Of a DNA stretch of 64,000 bases, positions 56,476-64,000 are shown piece by piece. Position 1 is the first letter of the stretch; the number at the start of each line of letters is the position of its first letter. Origin of the DNA: Cinnamomum chago. Its lineage: Eukaryota; Streptophyta; Magnoliopsida; Laurales; Lauraceae. The notes below the pieces were generated by a model. That model was not told where the DNA came from and searched no databases. It was given only the letters and a program-made list of their open reading frames with translations. Made by a program: the position numbers and the translations under genes. The DNA is taken from assembly GCA_038049695.1 (NCBI GenBank), contig CP142458.1:42129501-42193500 (forward strand), written 5' to 3'.

Positions 56476-58386
56476 TGTTAGGGATTTTGGAATTGCAATT
56501 TGATGGATGCATTTGCACTTTAGCATCATTTGATATTTCACACATGCATTGTTTTTAGAAACATTGAAATCTAGTTTTATACATGCATAGCTTTTAAGAT
56601 GTGGAAAAGTATTTGTTTTATGCATGTTTTGGTTTTAAACTTGGATGCATTAGTTTTGAAACCCAAACTCTTTTGAAAACCTATTTCCTTGTGCATTACA
56701 TTTGGAAAATCATCTTGTGAATTTAGGTTTGAGTCTTGCATACATTCTTCACAAAAAGAATCATTGTTGTATGCATTTTCATTTGAAAAGAGTTTTATCA
56801 AATCAAGCTAGCTTTGGTTTTAAACTTTTGAATCATTTTAGGCTTTGTGTTTTTCATGTTTTTAAACATCTTAGAATGTCTTAAAACATGTTATTTAAGC
56901 TTGATTTAGTGGCCCAAAGATCCCTCAAAGAAATACTTTGAAATGGAAAAAAGTTGGATTTTTGGCCCCAGGGACTCGCCCGGCAGTGTCGCCGGTCGAC
57001 CGAGACCTGTGTCTCGGTCGACCGAGGACACTGTAGGGCGACTGTGCAGTTTCTGAACTGCAAGCTGCCAACGGTCATTTTTATGACCGTTGTGCTTTCT
57101 CGGTCGACCGAGACCCCTTTGCCGGTCGACCGAGAACTAGCCGTTGGCAACTTTTTGGCTATAAAGTCCATTCATTTCCAACCTTTTTAAAGGCTTGAAA
57201 CTTGAACCTTTGAGACCATTTTGGAGCCATTGGAAGGGGATGAAGTTGGAAAGGCTAGGAGGTCTTTAGGAGAGCTAAAGCTTGGGATTAATGAGTTAAA
57301 CCTCCAAGTAAGCTCTACCTTTATTAATCATAGTTATGTGCTTTGTTTAAACTATTGGTATATGATATTTAGCATAATAACTATGATGTGTTGAATCCAT
57401 TCTTGTTCTAATCTTTGGTCTAATTAAGATTGGATTCTTCACCTTTGTTTTCAATCCAAGTTGTTAACTTTATTAATCATGCTTAGACAAAATCTTTGTT
57501 TTTCTTTCATAGCATGAGTCTTTTACTTAGTTGAAACATTGTTTGTTGTTTTCATTCATTTGAACTTTAGTAAAATTAATTTGGTTTTGAAAACAACATT
57601 GCACATGCATCACATGTTCTAAATTAGTCATTTTCATACAACTTGTTAGTCCTTGATTTTCATGTCATAAACAAGTTGAATTTCTACATGTGATTTGCAT
57701 AAGACTTCAATCAAATCTTTTATGAGCTTTAAACTTTGAATTGCTTTAAGCAATATATTGAGTGAGCCTTCTTTTTAAACTTGATTGGAGTCATCACACA
57801 CACACACATCATGAGCATATACTTTTGCATGCATAGAGTGTTTGTGTGAGTTTGTTTTAAACTTTCATATTAGCCTATTCAAGAGGCAAATTCATTTGAG
57901 CTTAAATTGTATCTCTTAGAGTGATCTTTTGTAAAGACACCTTCTTAGAGAAAAGCTTTGTGTAAGGTTATTGCTTAGCCTAAGAAAAGCATCTTGTAAG
58001 GTTATTGCCTAGCCTAAGAAAGGCATTTTGTAAAGGTTATTGCTTAGCATATAAAAGCACATAGAGAGGTTGTTGTTTAGCCTTGAAAAGCAACATTGTA
58101 AGGGTTATTGCTTAGCCTAGTTAAAAGCATAAATAGTGGAAATCCGGTGGGGTGATTGGATTCACAAGCCGGTAGTGGATGTAGGCATTGAGGCCGAACC
58201 ACTATAAATATTGTGTTGTGGTGATTGCTTGTGTGGTGATTGTTTATTAGCTTCCGCATATTGATTGTTTTATCATCACATTTGACTAGTTTATATTAAG
58301 AAGTTAAAATTGGTGTAAATTGGTCATAGTTGTAGCTCACCCTATTCACCCCTCCCTCTAGGGTTAGGATCCTCCGTGGACTTTCA
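56476..58386 (+). repeat. 5' LTR of NA-5
   Basis: TGTTAGGG to GGACTTTCA, 1,911 bp. In order: hairpin cassette with perfect 14-bp arms and a 4-nt loop (56993-57024), AACGG hairpin with 10-bp arms (57069-57092), second GGTCGACC pair (57101-57134), MSA-like core (57138-57148), TATAAAG (57160-57166), GTAAG (57308), five minisatellite units (57962-58130) and the conserved end CTCTAGGGTTAGGATCC. Confidence 0.93.
57138..57166 (+). promoter_or_regulatory. LTR core promoter of NA-5
   Basis: TAGCCGTTGGC is one base off the MSA consensus on the complement, and TATAAAG starts 12 bp downstream of it. Confidence 0.55.
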
Positions 58387-58388
58387 AT

Positions 58389-58400
58389 TGGTATCAGAGC
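58389..58400 (+). other. primer binding site of NA-5, initiator Met tRNA
   Basis: TGGTATCAGAGC, two bases inside the LTR. Confidence 0.92.
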
Positions 58401-58486
58401 CAAGTGCTCTATCCCTTAGGATCAAGTGTTTGGAACTCTTGATTAGGTGTAAAAACCTAGAGTAAAAACCCTAGAGTTGTGCTTAT

Positions 58487-59881
58487 TTGATAATCATTAG
58501 AATGGACTCCACTATGCTAGACTTTGTAGATTCTTCTAAACCCCTCATTCTTCCATCTTATGGAGATTCAAACATTGAAATTAAAGAATCTCAACTTGAA
58601 TTAAAAGAAGAAGAATATGATGAACTTGAAGCCTATGAGGAATTGTACACATGGTCCTTAGAGGTTTCCAAGAAAAATAAAAGATTAAAAGAAGAATCTA
58701 TAAGGCTAAACCAAGAATTAGACTCTTCTAAAAATGAACTTAGAGAAAAAGATGAATTTATAAATTGTGTAGAATCTAAGTTCATGATCTCTTTAAATAA
58801 TCTATCTAACATTCAAGATGAACTAAAAGAATTAAAGATGGATTATGATAATGTCAATAAGGAAAATTTAATTCTAAGAGATCAAATAAAAAGGCAAGAC
58901 AAAGACTTTAACAATTTAGAAGCCAAGTTGATTAAAAGTAAGTTAAAAACCCAAGAGCTTGGATCTAATGTTGTTAATGAACTAAAGCTTGAATTAAAAC
59001 TTGCCAATGAAGAGCTAAGCAAATATAAGGAAATTGAAAATGAACTTTCAAAAGTCAAACATGAAAATTCAATCCTTATAACCAAAGTCACTCAACTTGA
59101 AGGATATAAACAAAAGTATGAGTGCAAGTTTACCCAAAGTGAAGAAAGACTTGAAAAATTATTTAAATTGGGTAAACCTCATGGAGATAGGACGGGTATT
59201 GGATTTAATAGGAATATGTCTTATGACCCTAAATTCACCAACACATTTGTGAAAGGTGAGTCCTCTTTCTCTAGCACTCTTTGTCACTTGCCTAAAACAA
59301 AATGTGATTATTGTGGCATTGAAGGACACTTTAGGTTTGAGTGCAAACTAAGAAGAAGCAATGTGTCTAATCCCATCTTTGAACCAAAGAAAGTAAAATC
59401 AAACTTGAAGGGTAAGACACTAAAAACCAAGGAAGACTCCATAAAGCTTAAACAAGTTAAACCAAGTAACAAGGAGTCTCCCAAGATAAATTCTAAAAGG
59501 CTTAAACAAGTTAAACCAAAAATCAAAGAATCTATTAACAAAAAGCTTCTCAACCTACCTCCCTTAAGTCAAAACATGAAAGAACTTTTGAAGAAAATTA
59601 CAAAGTTAAATCTAAATTTCAAAAGTCAAAGAAAGGGAGAAAGTAAGAAGAAAAGAAAAGTGAAACAATCCCCAAAGAAACAAACTCACCAACATCAAAA
59701 GACTAATCACCATTCTAAGCCAAATTTAGTAAAATCTAAATATCATGGTGATAAGTTCAAATTGAAAATTTATCAAGTTAAATCTCCTTTAGTTGGTGAG
59801 AATTCCAAACAAGACCTCAAAGTTCAACCCTCTCAAGACCTTAGGTGGATTCCTAAAGTTATTTACCTAAACAAACCTTAG
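58487..59881 (+). CDS. gag-like coiled-coil and zinc-knuckle protein of NA-5 (464 aa)
   Basis: Closely related to the 522-residue frame of NA-4, with the same start (IRMDSTMLDFVDSSKPLIL) and the same end (QDLRWIPKVIYLNKP). The coiled coil (about residues 60-235) is shorter because it has about one unit fewer of the roughly 49-residue repeat, which accounts for most of the length difference. The CCHC knuckle CDYCGIEGHFRFEC is at residues 273-286, and the lysine-rich tail follows. The frame starts about 90 nt after the primer site and no other frame precedes it. Both copies stay open although the flanks have diverged, which hints at selection for the protein; this is inference. It is probably a structural or RNA-binding protein used with enzymes of a SIRE-like partner. 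Confidence 0.85.
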   Translation: MIIIRMDSTMLDFVDSSKPLILPSYGDSNIEIKESQLELKEEEYDELEAYEELYTWSLEVSKKNKRLKEESIRLNQELDSSKNELREKDEFINCVESKFMISLNNLSNIQDELKELKMDYDNVNKENLILRDQIKRQDKDFNNLEAKLIKSKLKTQELGSNVVNELKLELKLANEELSKYKEIENELSKVKHENSILITKVTQLEGYKQKYECKFTQSEERLEKLFKLGKPHGDRTGIGFNRNMSYDPKFTNTFVKGESSFSSTLCHLPKTKCDYCGIEGHFRFECKLRRSNVSNPIFEPKKVKSNLKGKTLKTKEDSIKLKQVKPSNKESPKINSKRLKQVKPKIKESINKKLLNLPPLSQNMKELLKKITKLNLNFKSQRKGESKKKRKVKQSPKKQTHQHQKTNHHSKPNLVKSKYHGDKFKLKIYQVKSPLVGENSKQDLKVQPSQDLRWIPKVIYLNKP

Positions 59882-60956
59882 GGCCTTGAACCCTCATTGA
59901 CCAACCTATTCTTTTTAAGTTAAATCACTTTGTTGGTCATGTTGCTTTGCATTTTGTTTCTTTTAAGTCACATCTTTTAAAATGCATTGTTTCTTTATGA
60001 TCATTTGATTTTGTTTTCATGCACCATTCCAAGTTACATGTCATGGTTTTCAAAATCTTTTGATTATAATTTCATCATGTTTGATTTGCTTTTTGCACAC
60101 ATAAGTTTTGCATTGCATTTCTACATGATTAATTGATTGTGATTTTAAAAGCTTTCATAGCTAATTTATTCATGATCAATTGTTGTTGCAAAATCATTTG
60201 TGTAGATGTCATAGTAATATTATTTGAACAAATGATTTGAATCAACTTAAGTTTTCCATGGATTTCTAAGTTATACTTTTATATGGAGAACATTGTTTTG
60301 AAAAATCAACTTGTATGTGTTTCATTTAAGTTATATCTTTTAAAATACAATGTTGAAAATTGATCTTCAAAATCATTCTTTCTATGCTCATTGTTGGATT
60401 TTGTTTTTCAAAATGATTTGAAGATTGTTTGAATGGAAATGCCTATAACATCATTAGTTATAATCTTTTAAGCATGTTCCATGTTCTCATTTCCTTTTCT
60501 TTTGGTTTCATTTTCTTAGAAATGGAAATGAATGTTTTTTGCATCATTGCTTGTTTGTTTACATTACTTGCATATGCAAATGACAATTGGTTCTTTGTAT
60601 GGTAGTGATCTTAGTTATACTTGTAGAAACCATACTAGAACCCAAATCCATCCTCTATGCCTAATAGTCATTTCTTTTTGGATGGTTATGATGTTGATTC
60701 ATGTAGATTCTCTTGATATCATCCTTATACATGTTTCAACCTCATAGTAGTGTTCTTGATCATATGAATATCTTTGAAATCCATTCATTGTATTTCTATA
60801 TGTTTGATGGATATCTTAGATGTTGAATTCATATGATTTTGACACTTTGGAAATTGCATGCTTTACCAAGTCATATCCTTTTGCATTGCAATTTGCCTAG
60901 TTCATCACTATGCTCAATAGTTATATCCTTAAAAGTGATGAATATGCATTTATGAT
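59882..60956 (+). other. 3' non-coding interior of NA-5 (partial)
   Basis: AT-rich, no convincing frame. It contains scattered AGTYATATCYTTT-type motifs (about 59962, 60325, 60868 and 60913) in the same order as NA-4. Interrupted by NA-6. Confidence 0.7.
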
Positions 60957-63163
60957 TGTTAGGAATTTTGTAGATTGCAATTTGATGGATGCATTTCATT
61001 CTAGCATCATTTGATTTACACACTTGCATTGGTTTTAAATAAACTTGAAATCTTGTTTTATTCATGCATTGCTTTTAAGATTTGTAAAAGTATTGATTTA
61101 TGCATGATTTGTATTTTCATCTTGGATGCATTTGATTTAGAAAAGAGTTTTCAAGAAATCAAGCAAGCCTTTGTTTTAAAAGTTTTGAATCTTTTTAGGC
61201 TTTTTATGTCATGTTTTAAAAACCTTTAGAATCTTTAAAACATGTTTTCCTAGCTTGATTTAGTTGCCAAAAGGTCCCCCAAAGAAAAACCTTCAAATAT
61301 GCAAAAGTTGCAAAGGGAGGCTGTCCCGGCAGTGTCGCCGGTCGACCGAGAGGCAGGTCTCGGTCGACCGAGACAACTGGAGGTAAAATCTGCAGTTTTG
61401 AACTGAAACCTCCAACGGTCAGAAATCTGACCGTTGTGCCTTCCCGGTCGACCGAGACCTCTTTGTCGGTCGACCGAGGACTAGCCGTTGGCAACTTTTT
61501 GCTATAAATATGAGTTCTTTCCCTTGCCAAAAGTTGGGAATTTTTAACCCCTCCTTGAGAGGATTTGAGGCATATCAAAAGGGAAGAGAACCAAGGGATG
61601 AAGGGGAAGATTAGGAAAGCTAAAGCTTGGATTAATGAAGTTAAACCACCAAGTAGGCTCTTCCTTTCTTAATCATATGTTTGCATGCTTTTGTTTTATT
61701 TTTGGTAAATCATTTCTAGCATGTTAAACTATGTTTGTGTTGTGTCCTTAACATATTTTATGTTTTGAGTTGATTTATTGTTTTGGATACAACATCATAT
61801 GATTCAATCCAAGTAGTACTTGAATTGGTAAATCAAAGTAGATCATGTTAATGAAAGAAACTTGGTAAATCATATGTAACATGATTCCTATACTTGGTTG
61901 AATCTTTGGTTGTTGTTTTCCATCATAAGAAAATCACTTTCAAAAGTATCTTATGTTTTGGACTCAACTTCTTTACAAATCATATGTTTTCATGTTTTGT
62001 TTTATCATTGGTAAATCTTGTAACATGTTAACCTATGATGTGTTGTATCCTTAGCATGTGTTATATTTTGAATAGATCTATTGTTTTGGATACATCACCA
62101 TTGATTCATCAAAGTAGTACTTTATCTTTGGTAAATCTAAGTAGATCATGTTAATGAAATATGTAACATGATTCATATACTTTGTTGAATCTTTGGGTGT
62201 TGTTTTTCCATCATAAGAAAATCTCCTTCAAATGTATCTTATGTTTTGGATTCAACATCATTACAAATCATATGTGTATTATTGTTTTAATGCTTCACAA
62301 CTTGCCTTACTTTGATTGGTAAATCATTTTCAAGTTGTCCTTATAATTACATATGATTTGTCCCCTCTTTTCAATCAAATCTATTTTTATGTTTTGAGCT
62401 TCATTGATGATTTGATTGACATCCCTATGCATCACATGTTTAGAGCTAATCCATTTCATACAACTTGTGTAACTTTGATATCATTAACAAGTTGTTACTT
62501 TTAACATGTGATTGCATTATATCCTCAATCATAAATGTTTTATAAGCTAAAACTTTCAAAAGCCTTAGGCTTACATTTATGAACTTTCATTTTCAAAATG
62601 ATTGAGGATCACACACACACACTTCATTTGTTTTCATCTTTGCATTCATAGTGTGAGTGTGTATTTGTATTTCACTTCCATATCCGCCTATTTAAGAGGC
62701 AATGTAATGAGCTTAATAGAATCTCCATCAAGTGTATGTTAGACACTAATTTAGTGAGATAACCAACCTATGGTTGAAGAGGTTATTGCTTAGCCTATAA
62801 AAGCATAATGTATAGGTTGATGTTAAGCCTTGAAAAACATCATTGTAAGGTTATTGCTTAGCCTTGGAAAGCATATTGTAAAGGTTATTGCTTAGCCTAT
62901 TGAAAAGCATAAATAGTGGAAATCCGGTGGGGTGTTGGATCACAAGCCGGTAGTGGATGTAGGCATTGAGGCCGAACCACTATAAATACTTGTGTGATGG
63001 TGCTTGCTTTGTGGTGATTGCTTATATTAGCTTCCGCATATTGTTTGATAATCATCACTTGTGACTAGTTTGTTTTAAAGAAGTTAAAATTGTTAAAATT
63101 GGTCATAAAAGAAGCTCACCCTATTCACCCCCCCTCTAGGGTTCGGATCCAGGTGGACTTACA
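60957..63163 (+). repeat. 5' LTR of NA-6
   Basis: TGTTAGGA to GGACTTACA, 2,207 bp, the longest of this LTR group. It has a hairpin cassette with perfect 13-bp arms (61339-61370), an AACGG hairpin with 11-bp arms and a 2-nt loop (61413-61436), a second GGTCGACC pair (61445-61478), a TATA box (61503-61510), a weaker donor-like GTAGG (61653) and about four minisatellite units (62775-62905). An expanded region at 61780-62280 repeats words such as TTGTTTTGGATACA twice. Confidence 0.9.
61411..61510 (+). promoter_or_regulatory. LTR promoter of NA-6
   Basis: An exact MSA match TCCAACGGTCA (61411-61421) forms one arm of the hairpin CAACGGTCAGA-AA-TCTGACCGTTG. TAGCCGTTGGC (61482-61492) lies 10 bp before TATAAATA (61503). 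Confidence 0.6.
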
Positions 63164-63165
63164 AG

Positions 63166-63177
63166 TGGTATCAGAGC
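63166..63177 (+). other. primer binding site of NA-6, initiator Met tRNA
   Basis: TGGTATCAGAGC, two bases inside the LTR. Confidence 0.92.
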
Positions 63178-64000
63178 GGGTTACTCCATTTTAGGGCTTA
63201 ACAACCCGAAGTTGATCCTTGCTAGATTTGAACCCTAGTGTTGGGTTTTTAATTGCATATCTTTTTAAAGATTTCCACTATGATTGAAAATGAATTTTTC
63301 CCTAGCCTCATTGCACCACTCTAAGACTTTTCCAAGTTATATCTTCAAGAGTTGGTGAGTCCTCAAAGTGTTCTCTCATGGACAACCTTTTCAAGACCTT
63401 AGGTGAATTTTCAAAGGTAGACTATTTGAGTAACCTTAAGGCCTTGATACCCCTAGACCAACCTATGCTTTTTAGTTATATCTTTTTGTTGGTCATGTTA
63501 CATTTGCATTTTGTTTCTTTATAGTCACATCTTTTAAAATGCAATGTTTCTTTGTGATCATTTGATTTTGTCTTCATGAACTTTTATAGTTATATCTCAT
63601 GGTTTTCAAAATCCCTTGATTGCAATTTTTTTCATGATGGATTTGCATGTTGTTCATTTAGTAATATCTCTTGTTGTGCATATCTAGTCATGATCAATTG
63701 ATTGTGATTACAAATGCTTTCATAGCTAGTTTTTCATGATCAATTGATGTTGGAAAATCATTTGATGTTTGTCATAGTTAGATCCTTTTTGGAAATCAAA
63801 TGATTTGAAGCAACTTTAGTTTTCCATTGATTTACAAGTTATATCTTTTGATATGGAAAATTTGTAAGTGTCTATTGTTTTTAAAATTTGAAAACTTTAC
63901 AATAGTACACTTCTTGTTTTTCAAAATCACTTGCTCTTAATTCTATAAATGATTCTTTGTTGGAATTTCATATATTGAAGTGATTTGAGAAACTTTGGAA
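63178..64000 (+). other. interior of NA-6, non-coding as far as seen
   Basis: No long frame. It carries at least six AGTTATATCTTTT-like motifs (about 63330, 63470, 63520, 63587, 63775 and 63833). Confidence 0.7.

Larger units (their letters stand above)
56476..60956 (+). mobile_element. NA-5: non-autonomous LTR element with a gag-like frame, right part outside window
   Basis: 5' LTR, primer site, one gag-like frame and part of the 3' non-coding interior, in the plus direction. The interior matches NA-4 in reverse orientation up to about 44228 of NA-4, where NA-6 is inserted at 60957. The left target site is CTGGA (56471-56475) in the Tat-2 frame; the right end is not in the window. Confidence 0.88.
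60957..64000 (+). mobile_element. NA-6: reduced non-autonomous LTR element, right part outside window
   Basis: 5' LTR (60957-63163), primer site and 0.8 kb of interior. The interior after about 63350 aligns with the sequence around and after the end of the NA-5 frame (CCTTAGGTG...CAACCTAT...TTTGTTGGTCATGTT), but the coiled-coil/knuckle frame is not seen before it. It is thus a shorter relative whose mobility would depend wholly on others. It is inserted in NA-5; the target site on the left is ATGAT (60952-60956). Confidence 0.82.

Noticed and set aside
56476-56558. C-terminal tail of the long Tat-2 frame
   Set aside because: These codons are read from the NA-5 LTR after the insertion point and are not part of the Tat protein.

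Overview
The window is a block of nested LTR retrotransposons from a seed plant, most likely an angiosperm with a large, repeat-rich genome. I found no host protein gene, tRNA, rRNA or CRISPR array. The plant assignment rests on the lineages present: SIRE-like and Angela-like Ty1/copia, Tekay-like chromovirus and Tat-like Ty3/gypsy with a second RNase H. It also rests on the initiator-Met-tRNA primer sites (TGGTATCAGAGC) and on LTRs of 1.5 to 2.9 kb.

Layout from left to right. 1-8067: a young SIRE-like copia element on the minus strand, its 3' LTR cut by the window edge. 8068-10547: LTR remnant of an old minus-strand Tat-like element (Tat-1). 10548-14371: a jumble of Angela-like LTRs in both orientations. 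14372-16586: the pol remnant of Tat-1. 16587 onward: a plus-strand Angela-like copia whose LTR and 5' leader hold three solo LTRs (17970-19662, 20146-22115, 22267-24140), each with a perfect 5-bp target duplication. 24277-25152: a piece of Tekay-like pol, followed by a second copy of the Angela-like LTR end and leader and the start of gag. 27586-38250: a complete-length Tekay-like element (Tekay-1, target duplication ACGAT) inside that gag. 38530-49356: the LTR of a second Tekay-like element (Tekay-2), interrupted at 40962-48885 by a young non-autonomous element (NA-4, target duplication GAGTG). 49357-56475: a Tat-like element (Tat-2) with a very long open polyprotein. 56476-60956: a second non-autonomous element (NA-5). 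60957 to the end: a third, more reduced one (NA-6).

The deepest chain readable from the junctions is Tat-1 > Angela-like > Tekay-2 LTR > Tat-2 > NA-5 > NA-6. NA-4, NA-5 and NA-6 share LTR ends, primer site, polypurine tract and flanking sequence with the SIRE-like element, which is the obvious candidate for an autonomous partner. NA-4 and NA-5 code only for a coiled-coil plus zinc-knuckle protein; NA-6 shows no long frame.

The most unusual signal is in the LTR control regions. The SIRE-like and NA LTRs share a promoter plan: a hairpin-forming palindrome cassette, a divergent pair of AACGG (MYB/MSA-type) sites, a second cassette, another AACGG core 11-12 bp from the TATA box, and a donor-like GTAAG about 150 nt downstream. 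The cassette is usually built on GGTCGACC. In one solo LTR it is replaced in the same slot by AGCGGCGG, and in the two Tekay-like LTRs the same slot holds GGCTAGCC in one and GGTCGACC in the other. This looks like turnover of palindrome words within a fixed architecture.
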